From Amycolatopsis anabasis (GTDB taxonomy: Bacteria; Actinomycetota; Actinomycetes; Mycobacteriales; Pseudonocardiaceae): DNA of 64,000 nucleotides. The stretch is taken from positions 160,874-224,873 of the forward strand of contig NZ_VTHK01000012.1 of the NCBI RefSeq assembly GCF_009765355.1, in the 5' to 3' direction. Made by a program: the position numbers and the translations under genes. Numbering within the stretch: the stretch's first letter is position 1; each line of letters opens with the position of its first letter. Shown piece after piece: positions 34,835 through 43,853 of this stretch. The notes below the pieces were generated by a model. That model had not been told where the DNA came from and did no database searches. It saw only the letters and a program-made list of their open reading frames with translations.

Positions 34835-35029
34835 ACCTCCACGTTCCCACTTTTCGCCCCATCTGTCCACAGTGGTCACCGCTTCCGTCCACAATGGCTA
34901 GACACCCACCCGAAATCCCCCTTTCGGCCTAGTGCCCCCAACACAGTCCTATGTAGACCCACTCACCCAACGGGCCCCATAACCAACCCCATAACACCAA
35001 CCGACCGCACCCCTCCCAACACAACCACC

Positions 35030-35144
35030 ACCGGGGGCAAGGGGCGAAGCCCCCAATCGGGGGTCCAAGGGGGCGCAGCCCCTTCCAGGGGGGGGTCCAG
35101 AGGGACGGAGCCCTCCTGGCCGGGGTCTGGGGGTTGGACCCCCA
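35030..35144. repeat. GC-rich hairpin array beyond tRNA-fMet 1
   Basis: Hairpins such as GGGGCGAAGCCCC, GGGGGCGCAGCCCC and TGGGGGTTGGACCCCCA are separated by GGGGGTCCA-type spacers. They lie beyond the terminator of the first tRNA-fMet and closely match 36207-36317. The rest of the 34835-35157 gap is A/C-rich with no gene. Confidence 0.65.
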
Positions 35145-35157
35145 GAACAACACGAAA

Positions 35158-35193
35158 GAGGCCCGCCCTGCGCTTTCCGCAGGCACGGGCCTC
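35158..35193 (-). terminator. Terminator of tRNA-fMet 1
   Basis: GAGGCCCG pairs with CGGGCCTC, with the inner CTGCG/CGCAG extending the stem. On the minus strand it is followed by TTTCGTGTTGTT. Confidence 0.75.
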
Positions 35194-35202
35194 CAACCTC
35201 TG

Positions 35203-35276
35203 TAGCGGGGACAGGATTTGAACCTGCGACCTCTGGGTTATGAGCCCAGCGAGCTACCGAACTGCTCCACCCCGCG
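35203..35276 (-). tRNA. Initiator tRNA-fMet (CAT), copy 1
   Basis: A 74-nt tRNA gene. The 5' strand CGCGGGG leaves position 1 unpaired with the 3' end, the hallmark of initiator tRNA. The anticodon stem-loop GGG-CTCATAA-CCC has three G:C pairs, also diagnostic. CCA is not encoded. Copy 2 at 36377 differs by one base (A versus G in the D-arm area). Confidence 0.97.
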
Positions 35277-35410
35277 TCGTTGTGATGTCAACTGTAGCGG
35301 GTGCCTGATCCGGCCGTTACGGCGGGTTCCCTCTGTGGCGGGAGGACGGTCGTGACCTGGTCCGATACCGTCCGCGGCGGGCCAATGCACGGGCGACGGG
35401 AGGAGATCGC

Positions 35411-35815
35411 GTGAGCGCACCGGTGGTGCACGAGCACACGGTCCGGATCCGGCCGGTGGACTGCGACCGGCAGGGCGTGGTGCACGCGTCGCGGTACGCG
35501 GTGTTCTGCGAGGCGGCGATGGTGGAAACGCTGCGAGCGGGGCTGGGCGACTACCGGGAACTGGAACGCCAGAACGTCGACTTCGTACTGGCCGAGTTCC
35601 GCATCCGCTACTTCGCACCGGCCCGGTTCGACGAGTTGCTCCGGTTCCAGGTGCGCGCGGACCGGGTCGGCGAGACCTCGCTGACGATCGGTTTCGACGG
35701 CCTGGTGGGCGATCGGCGGGTGGTTCACGCCGTGGCGCGGTATGTCATGGTCGCCACGGACACGGGCACGAAAACGCCGCTCATCGCCGGCGTCCGCCGA
35801 ATGTTCGGCGGCTAG
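35411..35815 (+). CDS. Acyl-CoA thioesterase, hotdog fold (4HBT)
   Basis: A 134-residue protein. RPVDCDRQGVVHASRYAVF is the 4-hydroxybenzoyl-CoA thioesterase-type active-site region, with Asp in the usual place; FDELLRFQVRADRVGETSLT follows. It hydrolyses an acyl-CoA thioester of unknown identity. GTG start. It is the only gene between the two tRNA-fMet copies. Confidence 0.85.
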   Translation: MSAPVVHEHTVRIRPVDCDRQGVVHASRYAVFCEAAMVETLRAGLGDYRELERQNVDFVLAEFRIRYFAPARFDELLRFQVRADRVGETSLTIGFDGLVGDRRVVHAVARYVMVATDTGTKTPLIAGVRRMFGG

Positions 35816-36046
35816 CAAACGCTCCCGACCGGCGCCGAAGACGATCTCCGCCAAACTTTTCGAAGAAATCTCCCCGCGCCATGTATCTGCGTGGAGCCTC
35901 CCTGCTCTTGACCGGTGTGGGGGAGGTGAGGTGCGATCGGGTACCGCGCCGGGGGTGTACCCGATCGCCCACCTCACCGTCCAACCGGCCACCGCGCCCA
36001 CCGTTCGTCCACAACGGACCGACACCCCGTCCCCGCGCGAGCCGCA

Positions 36047-36125
36047 GCAGCAAGGGACCTTTACTCCACTCAAACCGCAGCAAATCTCCCTCGCTCCTGC
36101 CCAGCAAGAGCAAAGGTCCCTCCCT
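36047..36125. repeat. AAGGGACC hairpin element, copy 4 (degenerate)
   Basis: AAGGGACCTTTACTCC is followed by degenerate partners GCAAATCTCCCTCGC and GAGCAAAGGTCCCTCCC. It lies about 230 bp after the thioesterase stop, in a 561-bp gap (35816-36376) that otherwise contains only the GC-rich array and the tRNA terminator. Confidence 0.7.
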
Positions 36126-36206
36126 ATCGCGCCCTCCCCCACCAGCCAAGATCACCCAATCGTGCACCCAACCCAAGCCGCACCCACCAACAAATCGCAA
36201 CCACCA

Positions 36207-36317
36207 CCGGGGGTACGGGGCGAAGCCCCCAATCGGGGGTACGGGGGCGCAGCCCCCGCCAGGGGGTCCAGGGGGACGGAGTCCCTCCTGGCCGGGGTCT
36301 GGGGGTCGGACCCCCAG
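36207..36317. repeat. GC-rich hairpin array beyond tRNA-fMet 2
   Basis: Contains GGGGCGAAGCCCC, GGGGGCGCAGCCCCC and TGGGGGTCGGACCCCCA, in the same order as 35030-35144. The order and spacing relative to the tRNA are also the same. Confidence 0.65.
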
Positions 36318-36329
36318 TGCAATGCGAAA

Positions 36330-36368
36330 GATGCCGAGGTCCGCGCCTTCCGCGGACACTCGGCATCC
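36330..36368 (-). terminator. Terminator of tRNA-fMet 2
   Basis: GATGCCGAG pairs with CTCGGCATC, with inner TCCGCG/CGCGGA. TTTCGCATTGC follows on the minus strand. Confidence 0.75.
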
Positions 36369-36376
36369 ATCATCTG

Positions 36377-36450
36377 TAGCGGGGACAGGATTTGAACCTG
36401 CGACCTCTGGGTTATGAGCCCAGCGAGCTACCGAGCTGCTCCACCCCGCG
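36377..36450 (-). tRNA. Initiator tRNA-fMet (CAT), copy 2
   Basis: A 74-nt gene nearly identical to copy 1, with the same unpaired first position, three G:C pairs in the anticodon stem and no encoded CCA. Confidence 0.97.
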
Positions 36451-36518
36451 TCGGTGACACCTACTTTACGCTCCGGTTTCGCCGGAGTGCAAAGCGGGTG
36501 TCCCGTTCGTAAGCAGTG

Positions 36519-39467
36519 TCACCCTCCGCCGGTCTGGCCGCCGGCGTTCTTGGCGGTCTCGTAGTGCTTGGCGGCGGCGTCGAGTTCGGCCAGCGCGGCG
36601 CCCTGGTCGGCGAAGTTCCCGGACTGCTGGGCGGCCCGGAGCTTCGCGAGCGCCGCCTGGATCTCGCCGACCGCCTTGTCCAGTTCGGGATTGGCCTGGC
36701 CGGTCGGCGGCGGCGCCGGGGTCTGCGATGTCTGGCTCGGCGTCGTGGGGGTGGTCGTCGGGTTCTGTGGTGGCTGTTGCACGGGCGGCGTCGTTGTGCC
36801 CGGACTCTCCCCGAAGATCTGTTTGAGCGCCTCGTCCAGGGTGGGGGCGAAGCCGATCTTCGGCCCGTACGACACGAGTACCCGTGCCAGCTGGGGATAG
36901 CTGTTCTGGTTGCGCTGCTGGATGTACACCGGTTCCACGTAGAGGAAGCCGTTGGCCACCGGCAAGGTCAGCAGGTTCCCGAAGATGACGTTGACGCTCT
37001 GGTTGGTGAACAACGTCCGGTCCTGAGCGAACTTGGCGTCGCTCTGGAACCTGTTCTGCACTTGGACCGGGCCGTCGACCTGCGCGCTGCCGTCCGTGGG
37101 TAGTCGGAGCACGCGGATGGTCCCGTAGTCCTCGGGATCGGAGGAGACCGATACCCAGGCGGCGAGGTATTGCCGCTGCAGCGCGGTCAGCGAGCTGGTG
37201 AGCTGGAATTTCGACTTGTCCTCGCCCGGGACTTCCGCGAGGACGTAGTACGCGGGCTGCTTGGCGACGCCGGACGCGTCCGGGTTGATGCCGCCTTCCT
37301 GGGTCGGGTCCTGGGGCACGTTCCAGAAGGTCTGGGTCGTGTAGAACTCCTGCGGGTTCTGCACGTGGTACTTGGACAGCAGCTCGCGCTGGACCTTGAA
37401 CATGTCCTCGGGGTACCGGAAGTGCTCACGCAGTTTCGGCGAGATCTCCGAGCTCGGCTTCACGATGCCGGGGAAGACGTTCTCCCACGCCTTGAGCACC
37501 GGTTCCTTGTCGTCGATCGAGTACAGGTTCACCTGGCCGGTGAACGCGTCCACGGTCGCCTTGACCGAGTTGCGGATGTAGTTGATCGAGTTGTTCGCCT
37601 GCCGCGCGACGCCGGAGAGCGAATCCTGTGTCGCGGCGCCGAAGCCGGTCTTCTGGGCGTAGGGGTAGTTGTCGATCGTGGTGTAGCCGTCGACGATCCA
37701 CTGGATCTTGCCGTCGATCACAGCCGGATACGGGTCGCCGTCGACCTGCAACCAGGGCGCGATGTTGCGGACGCGTTCACGCGGATCCCGGTTGTACATG
37801 ATCTTGGAGCCGTCGCCGATGGCGTCGGAGAACAGGATGTTCCGCTCGCCGTACTGGGCGGCGAAGACGAGCCGGTTGAACCAGTTGTCGATCGGCACGC
37901 CCCCGGTGCCCTGGTACAGGTAGTTGCGGTCGGCGGCGGTGTCGTACTCACCGGGCGCCTTGCCCGGCGCGCCACCGACGATGGCGTAGTCGGTGGCCAG
38001 TTCCCCGTAGTAGATGCGGGGTTCGGTGACCTCGATCCCGCTTCCCTTGGGGTTCTGGGTGTCGCTGGTGGAGGCGACCGGGTATCCGCCGTCGCTGTTG
38101 GCGCCCTGGACCGCGCGGTCGATCGTGTTCGCCGGGGCGGCGACGAACCCGTTTCCGTGGGTGTAGACGAGGTGCCGGTTGATCCAGCTGCGCTGGTTCT
38201 CGGCGAGGCCGTCGGTCCGGATCTCCTTGGCCGCGACGATGTAATCCTGGGTCTTGCCGTTGACCGTGTAGCGGTCGATGTCCAGTTTCTGCGGGAAGCC
38301 GTAGATGTTCTCCCGCGCGACCCGCTGGGTGAACGTCGGGCTCAGCACGTTCGGGTCGAGCAGCCGGATGTTCGGGATCGTGCCCTGATCCGCCTTGATG
38401 TCCGCCGCGGTGGCCTGCGACTTGCCGCTGTAGGGCTCGTATTGCACGTTGGTCAGGCCGTAGGCGTTCCGGGTGGCGTCCATGTTGCGCTGGATGGACA
38501 GCGCTTCCTTCTCGTTCGCGTTGGGCCGCACCGAGAACTGCTCGAGCACCGCGGGCCAGGCCGCGCCGACGATGATCGCGGACAGGATCAGCAGCACCAG
38601 CGCGATCGCCGGCAGCTGGATGTTGCGCAGGAAGGCGCCGACGAAGAACGCGATCGCGCAGAACACGCAGATGCACAGCAGGATCAGCTTCGCGGGCAGC
38701 GCCGCGTTCAGGTCGGTGTAGGTGGCGCCGTAGAAAAGCGGGGCGTTGCGGTCGGAGAACAGCAGGTTGTACCGATCGAAGAAGTACTCGACCGCCTTGA
38801 GCAGTACGAAGATCCCGATGGTCACCGAGAGCTGGACCCGGGCCGGACCGGCGAGCTGCCCGCCCTTGCCCGCGAGGCGGATGCCACCGAACAGGTAGTG
38901 CGCGATCAGCGCGCCGAAGAAACTCACCACGAGCGCGATGAACAGCCAGCCGAGCAGCCAGGTGTAGAAGGGAAGGTCGAACGCGTAGAAGCCGATGTCC
39001 TTGCCGAACTCGGGGTCGGTCTGGCCGAACTCGGTGCCGTTGAGGAAGAGCTGCACGCGCTGCCAGTCGCTTTGTCCGGTGGCGCCCGCGATCACCCCGG
39101 CGATCACCGGGATGCCGATACCGAACAACCGGATCCGGCCGACCACGGCGGAGCGGTACCGGGCCAGCGGATCGTCGGTGCCGGAAATGGGTACGAACAC
39201 CGGCCTGGTTCGATAGGCGATCGTCAGGCTTATCGCGAGCAGGCCGCCGACCAGCACCGCGATCGCGAAGAACAGCACGATCCGGGTCAGCACGATCGTG
39301 CTGAACACGCTGCGTGCCCCCACCTCGCCGAACCACAGCCAGTCGACATAGGTATCCAGCAACCGCGCGCCGAGCAACAGGGCCAGTACGACGATGGCCG
39401 CGATGATCAGCAGGATCCGGCTACGCCGGGACAGCTTCGGCAGGCTGACAGGGGGCCGACTGGCCAC
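36519..39467 (-). CDS. UPF0182 family membrane protein
   Basis: A 982-residue protein with seven N-terminal membrane helices (LLIIAAIVVLALLLGARLL, IVLFFAIAVLVGGLLAIS and others) and a large external region with VYTHGNGFVAAPANTIDRAV and FSDAIGDGSKIMYNRDPRER. A Pro/Thr/Gln-rich linker near residue 900 precedes a helical C-terminus. Function is unknown; the family is widespread in actinobacteria. By memory it corresponds to M. tuberculosis Rv3193c. Confidence 0.95.
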   Translation of the reverse strand: MASRPPVSLPKLSRRSRILLIIAAIVVLALLLGARLLDTYVDWLWFGEVGARSVFSTIVLTRIVLFFAIAVLVGGLLAISLTIAYRTRPVFVPISGTDDPLARYRSAVVGRIRLFGIGIPVIAGVIAGATGQSDWQRVQLFLNGTEFGQTDPEFGKDIGFYAFDLPFYTWLLGWLFIALVVSFFGALIAHYLFGGIRLAGKGGQLAGPARVQLSVTIGIFVLLKAVEYFFDRYNLLFSDRNAPLFYGATYTDLNAALPAKLILLCICVFCAIAFFVGAFLRNIQLPAIALVLLILSAIIVGAAWPAVLEQFSVRPNANEKEALSIQRNMDATRNAYGLTNVQYEPYSGKSQATAADIKADQGTIPNIRLLDPNVLSPTFTQRVARENIYGFPQKLDIDRYTVNGKTQDYIVAAKEIRTDGLAENQRSWINRHLVYTHGNGFVAAPANTIDRAVQGANSDGGYPVASTSDTQNPKGSGIEVTEPRIYYGELATDYAIVGGAPGKAPGEYDTAADRNYLYQGTGGVPIDNWFNRLVFAAQYGERNILFSDAIGDGSKIMYNRDPRERVRNIAPWLQVDGDPYPAVIDGKIQWIVDGYTTIDNYPYAQKTGFGAATQDSLSGVARQANNSINYIRNSVKATVDAFTGQVNLYSIDDKEPVLKAWENVFPGIVKPSSEISPKLREHFRYPEDMFKVQRELLSKYHVQNPQEFYTTQTFWNVPQDPTQEGGINPDASGVAKQPAYYVLAEVPGEDKSKFQLTSSLTALQRQYLAAWVSVSSDPEDYGTIRVLRLPTDGSAQVDGPVQVQNRFQSDAKFAQDRTLFTNQSVNVIFGNLLTLPVANGFLYVEPVYIQQRNQNSYPQLARVLVSYGPKIGFAPTLDEALKQIFGESPGTTTPPVQQPPQNPTTTPTTPSQTSQTPAPPPTGQANPELDKAVGEIQAALAKLRAAQQSGNFADQGAALAELDAAAKHYETAKNAGGQTGGG

Positions 39468-39625
39468 TGCACACGCTCCTGATGTCGTGATCTCTTTCCC
39501 GGGGTTGCCGGCACCCGCAAGCTACCCCTGGCTACCTAACTCTACGGATGGTGTTCCGAGTTCCCGGAACCACCCAAACCGGACGCGGGGCGACACCTTC
39601 CAGGCGCGCCTGCGACGATGGCCGA

Positions 39626-40258
39626 ATGGCGCAGAGTGAGAATCAGGCGGCGGAAACGAGTGTGGCCGCCCTCGCCCGTGAAGTCGAGGAATTCGTGGCA
39701 TCCGGCGGGTGGGACCAGCCGCCGCAGTTGTTCGCGCTCGTGCCGACCGAAGCGCTGATTCGGGAGCAACCCGAACTCGCCGAGCAGCTCGGCGACGCCG
39801 GTCCGCTGACCCCGGTGGCCCAGGAGGCCCTGCCCGAAGGCGATCTGGCCGAAGCGCTGGCGACCATCGCGTGGCCCGACGCCGTCGCGGGTTGCGCGCT
39901 CGCGCAGGAGATCATCGTGCTGCCCCCGGATGCCGAGGCGGAGCTGCCCGACGAGGGCGCGGGGGATGCCGAACGGCTTCGGCAGGCGGCGGCCGATCAC
40001 CCGCGGCGCACCGAAGCCCGGCTGGTCGCCGCGGTGCTGCGGGACGGTCAAGGCGCCTGCGTGATGCGCCTGCGCGCCCAATCGCCGACGTCCCCCGCCG
40101 AAGTTCCGGAAGCCGTCCAAGCTGGGGCCACCGACTCGGCCCCGTCCCCGACCGGCGCCGCGGGTACGCCCGACCCCGCCGCGGTCGACGAAATCATCGA
40201 ACACCCCGACCTCGCCCCGAACCTCATCACCGCCCTGCGCGCCACCCTGGCCCCCTAG
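39626..40258 (+). CDS. PPA1309 family protein
   Basis: A 210-residue soluble protein. ALAREVEEFVASGGWDQPPQ, LFALVPTEALIREQPELAEQ, ATIAWPDAVAGCALAQEIIV and LVAAVLRDGQGACVMRLR are typical of the actinobacterial PPA1309 family. Function is unknown. ATG 39626 is supported by homology of the N-terminus. It is divergent from UPF0182 and convergent with the PDZ-Lon gene. Confidence 0.9.
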   Translation: MAQSENQAAETSVAALAREVEEFVASGGWDQPPQLFALVPTEALIREQPELAEQLGDAGPLTPVAQEALPEGDLAEALATIAWPDAVAGCALAQEIIVLPPDAEAELPDEGAGDAERLRQAAADHPRRTEARLVAAVLRDGQGACVMRLRAQSPTSPAEVPEAVQAGATDSAPSPTGAAGTPDPAAVDEIIEHPDLAPNLITALRATLAP

Positions 40259-40268
40259 CCTGGAAACT

Positions 40269-40354
40269 TGCAGGAAGGCCTATTCGCTCCCGTCTGCGGG
40301 GAGCAAGGGACCTTTACTCCTGTTGAACCGGAGTAAAGGTCCCTTCCTGCCGCG
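40269..40354. repeat. AAGGGACC hairpin element, copy 5
   Basis: AAGGGACCTTTACTCC pairs with GGAGTAAAGGTCCCTT; an outer GCAGGAAGG/CCTTCCTGC pair nests it. It fills the convergent gap between the PPA1309 gene (stop 40258) and the PDZ protease gene (stop 40358). Confidence 0.85.
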
Positions 40355-40357
40355 ACG

Positions 40358-41539
40358 CTACGAACAGGACGGGGTGGGGCGACCGGCCTTGAGATCATCG
40401 AGGGCGGTGAGGGCGGAGTCGAGGCTGGTCACCTTGACCAGCTTGAGGCCCTCCGGAGCCGCGGCGGCCGCCTCCGAACAGTTGCTCTCCGGGGTCAAGA
40501 ACACCGTCGCGCCGGCTTCGCGCGCCGCGACGACCTTGAACGAGATCCCGCCGATCGGCCCGACTTCACCCTTTTCGGTGATCTCACCGGTACCCGCGAC
40601 GTGCTCCCCCGCCACCATCTCGCCCGGCGTGAGCCGGTCCACGATCGCCAGCGCGAACATCAGGCCCGCGGACGGCCCGCCCACGTCCTGGAGCGAGATC
40701 TTGACATCGAACCCGACGTCCGCGCGGTCGATCGGCTGCAGACCGATGAACCCCTCGGGCCGGTCCTTGTTCTGCCCCAGCACCAGCGACTCGGTCCGCT
40801 GCGGCTGGCCGTCGTGCTGGAACGTGATCGAGATCGACTGACCGGGTTTGGTGCCGGCCAGCGCGGCCCGCACGTCCTCCTCGTTCTTGATCTCCTTGCC
40901 GTTCACTACCAGTAGCCGATCACCCGCGGCGAGTACGTGGTCGGCGGGGCTGCCCGAGACGATCTCCTTCGCGAGCACCTTCGTGGGGAAGCCCAGGTGG
41001 CGCAGCGCGGCGACCTCGGCGTTGCTCTGCGAATCCTGGAACTGCTGGACGTTCTCGCGCTTGACTTCCTCGTCGCTCTCGCCCGGTTTGAAGTACTCCT
41101 CGCGCGGGGCCAGCGCGTACCGGCCGCTCACCCACAGCCCGAGCGCCCCGAACAGGCTGACCTCGTCGTTGAGCGACACGGTCGTCATCCTCAGCTCACC
41201 CGACGTCGGGTAACTCTGCTGCCCGTCGATCTGGATGACCGGAACGCCACCGGCCTGACCGAGCGTGTCGTAAGTGGGGCCAGGGCCGATCGCGACATAG
41301 GGAACGCGCACGAACGCGCCGGTCAGCCCGAAGGCGACCACCAGCAGCCCGCTGAGCAGCAGCGTCCAGCCACGCCTGCTCAGCCGCGTTCCGCCGTCCG
41401 CGCGGCTTGGGCTGGGCGGTGGCGGAAAAGGTTCAGGTTGTCCGCGTTCCGCGTGCTCCGCGGATGCGGTCGTCCCGCCAGGCGACGCGTTCGCCTGCCT
41501 GGCGCCTCTGGCTGCGGGTTCGTCGCGGGGCTCCGTCAC
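40358..41539 (-). CDS. PDZ-domain Lon-like (S16) membrane protease
   Basis: A 393-residue protein with a cytoplasmic Pro-rich N-terminus, one membrane helix (WTLLLSGLLVVAFGLTGAF), a PDZ domain around residue 200 (IVSGSPADHVLAAGDRLLVV) and a C-terminal S16 domain. The catalytic Ser is in VGGPSAGLMFAL and Lys in GGISFKVVAA. It is the YlbL-type family, related to the Lon proteolytic domain without the AAA motor. By memory it corresponds to Rv3194c. It is convergent with PPA1309 and divergent from the metalloprotease. Confidence 0.92.
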   Translation of the reverse strand: MTEPRDEPAARGARQANASPGGTTASAEHAERGQPEPFPPPPSPSRADGGTRLSRRGWTLLLSGLLVVAFGLTGAFVRVPYVAIGPGPTYDTLGQAGGVPVIQIDGQQSYPTSGELRMTTVSLNDEVSLFGALGLWVSGRYALAPREEYFKPGESDEEVKRENVQQFQDSQSNAEVAALRHLGFPTKVLAKEIVSGSPADHVLAAGDRLLVVNGKEIKNEEDVRAALAGTKPGQSISITFQHDGQPQRTESLVLGQNKDRPEGFIGLQPIDRADVGFDVKISLQDVGGPSAGLMFALAIVDRLTPGEMVAGEHVAGTGEITEKGEVGPIGGISFKVVAAREAGATVFLTPESNCSEAAAAAPEGLKLVKVTSLDSALTALDDLKAGRPTPSCS

Positions 41540-41651
41540 CCGAGACAGCGTACGGTCACCGGCATACGATCAGTGTGGAGGCCACGCCCCACGAGGTGAA
41601 CGGCATCCGGCTGGCGCAATGCCGAGTGCGTCGGCCGCGTACGGTGGTGTT

Positions 41652-43022
41652 ATGAGCAATCCCCCATTCGGCTTCGGTCCACCCGATCCCGACAAGCGCC
41701 GCGAAAACGATCCCGCGGAGGGTGGCGGTCAGCAGCAGCCCGACATGGGCGCCGACGCGTTCAACCAGCTGGGCCAGATGCTCAGCCAGCTCGGGCAGAT
41801 GCTCAGCCAGGCCGGTAGTTCGTCCGGCCCGGTGAACTACGACCTGGCCAAGCAGATCGCCGTGCAGAAGCTCACCAGCTCCGGCGAGGCCAAGGTCGGT
41901 TTCTCCTCGGCTGGCGACTCCGGCACCGCGGTGCGCGACGCCGCCCACCTGGCCGAACTGTGGCTCGATGCCGCCACGATCCTGCCCGCGGGCGCGTCCA
42001 CCTCGGTGGCCTGGTCGGCCCGCGACTGGGTGGAGAAGACCCTGCCGACCTGGCAGCGGCTGTGCGATCCGGTCGCTCAGCAGGTATCCGGCGCCTGGGT
42101 CGAGGCACTCCCCGCGGAGGCCAAGCAGGCGGCCGGCCCCCTGCTGTCCATGGTCGGTCAGATGGGCGGCATGGCCTTCGGCTCCCAGCTCGGCAACGCG
42201 CTGGCTCAGCTCGCGTCGGAAGTGCTCACCTCCACCGAGGTCGGGCTTCCCCTGGGGCCGGACGCCACTTCGGCTCTGCTTCCCGCGAACATCGAGAAGT
42301 TCACCGAGGGCCTCGAGCTGCCGAGCAGCGAAGTGCTGGTGTTCCTCGCCGCCCGGGAGGCGGCGCACCAACGGCTGTTCGCCCACGTCCCCTGGCTGCG
42401 GCAGCGCCTGCTCGCGACGGTCGAGGAGTTCGCGCACGGCATCACCGTCGACACGTCGGCGCTCGAACAGCTCGCCGGCCAGGTCGACCCGAACAATCCG
42501 GCCAGCATCGAGGAGGCCATGTCCTCCGGCCTGCTGGAACCGAAGACCACCCCGGAGCAGCAGGCGGCGCTCTCCCGGCTGGAGACCCTGCTCGCCCTCG
42601 TCGAGGGCTGGGTGGACGTCGTGGTCGCCGACGCGATCGGCGACCGGCTGCCCGGCGCCGACGCCCTCCGCGAGACGCTGCGGCGCAGGCGTGCCACCGG
42701 CGGCCCGGCCGAGCAGACCTTCGCCACGCTCGTCGGCCTCGAACTGCGGCCCCGCCGCATGCGCGCGGCTTCGGCGCTGTGGAAGCTGGTCGGCGAGCAG
42801 CACGGCACCGAGAAGCGGGACGGGCTGTGGTCCCATCCCGACCTGATGCCGAACACCGAGGACCTGGACGACCCGATGGAGTTCGCCGAGCGGCTCGGCG
42901 CCGAGGGCGGCGCGGACGCCGACCTCGACCCGATCGCCGAACTGGAGCGGACCCAGCGCGCCGAAGAGCAGGCCAAGGCGGACGAGGACAAGGGCGACGA
43001 CGGCAAGACCGGCCAGGCCTGA
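41652..43022 (+). CDS. Zinc-dependent metalloprotease (DUF2342)
   Basis: A 456-residue protein. LFQAL-type Gln/Leu repeats in FNQLGQMLSQLGQMLSQAG near the N-terminus are family-specific. The putative metal site is LAAREAAHQRLFAHVPWLRQ, and EAAxHxRLF plus VEGWVDVVVADA are typical. The acidic tail is variable. By memory it corresponds to Rv3195; protease activity is predicted from the family. ATG 41652. Confidence 0.9.
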   Translation: MSNPPFGFGPPDPDKRRENDPAEGGGQQQPDMGADAFNQLGQMLSQLGQMLSQAGSSSGPVNYDLAKQIAVQKLTSSGEAKVGFSSAGDSGTAVRDAAHLAELWLDAATILPAGASTSVAWSARDWVEKTLPTWQRLCDPVAQQVSGAWVEALPAEAKQAAGPLLSMVGQMGGMAFGSQLGNALAQLASEVLTSTEVGLPLGPDATSALLPANIEKFTEGLELPSSEVLVFLAAREAAHQRLFAHVPWLRQRLLATVEEFAHGITVDTSALEQLAGQVDPNNPASIEEAMSSGLLEPKTTPEQQAALSRLETLLALVEGWVDVVVADAIGDRLPGADALRETLRRRRATGGPAEQTFATLVGLELRPRRMRAASALWKLVGEQHGTEKRDGLWSHPDLMPNTEDLDDPMEFAERLGAEGGADADLDPIAELERTQRAEEQAKADEDKGDDGKTGQA

Positions 43023-43112
43023 CCCCGCGGGGCTGGTCCCCGCGCAGGTCGCGGCGTCCACCCGAGGTGCCGTCCTGCGGTGGTTGACCTGTCCATGTGT
43101 CGCCTCCTCGCC

Positions 43113-43712
43113 TCAGTCGTCCGAGTCCAGTTCGGTGATGCCCCAGCCTGCTGCGGCGGACAGTCCCTCCAGGTAACCGATCGCCCGCTCGGTCTTCGGA
43201 TACCTGCGGACGAGGGTCCAGAACCGCGCGTTGTGCCCGGCCTCCAGCAGGTGCGCGAGCTCGTGCACGAGGACGTAGTCCAGCACCCAGGACGGAACGT
43301 CACGCAGACGTTCGCTGACCCGGATGGTGGCGTCGGCCGGTGTGCACGACGCCCACCGCGTCCGCATCGGCGGAACCCAGCGCACGCTCGCCGGGGTCGC
43401 CGTGCCGTCCAGGTAGCGGGTGGAAAGTTGCAAGCACCTGGCCTCGAGGGCAGCGTCGGACGCCCTGGCCGGGGACGCTCGCCGATTCTCGGTGCGCTGT
43501 AGCTTGCGCTCCATCTCAGCGACCCAATGTTCCTCCTCGGCACGGCTCATCTTGGCCGGGATCAGGACGACGAGCGTGTCGCCTTCCCGGTACGCGGTGA
43601 CCGTGCGACGACGCCGTGCGCTCCGCCGCACCTCGATCTTTTGTTGTGAAGGCTGCGATTGCCGGGCCTTCTTGTCCCGGCTCCCCAGTGAGGGCACCCG
43701 TGCTTCGACCAC
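43113..43712 (-). CDS. M48/YgjP-like zinc metallopeptidase
   Basis: A ~199-residue protein with the zinc motif HELAHLLEAGHNARFW, and upstream RTRWASCTPADATIRVSERL, typical of the YgjP/SprT-like group. No signal peptide. The start is uncertain: GTG 43712 or 43709 fits the family N-terminus. It is convergent with the DUF2342 gene. Confidence 0.88.
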   Translation of the reverse strand: MVEARVPSLGSRDKKARQSQPSQQKIEVRRSARRRRTVTAYREGDTLVVLIPAKMSRAEEEHWVAEMERKLQRTENRRASPARASDAALEARCLQLSTRYLDGTATPASVRWVPPMRTRWASCTPADATIRVSERLRDVPSWVLDYVLVHELAHLLEAGHNARFWTLVRRYPKTERAIGYLEGLSAAAGWGITELDSDD

Positions 43713-43853
43713 CCATTCACGGTACGGCCAGAGACCGACAACTCCGATGGCTGGAAAGTCACATCGGCCGAGTTGTCCACATTTAGCCACACCTGTGGAT
43801 AACTCGGCACCTTGCTTAGCGGCTGGTTAGCGAGGTGTTGTCACGCTTTGCCC

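Noticed and set aside
36519..39467. Frames of 460-770 codons opposite or shifted within UPF0182
   Set aside because: The minus-strand UPF0182 protein is continuous with family signatures; the others are shadows.
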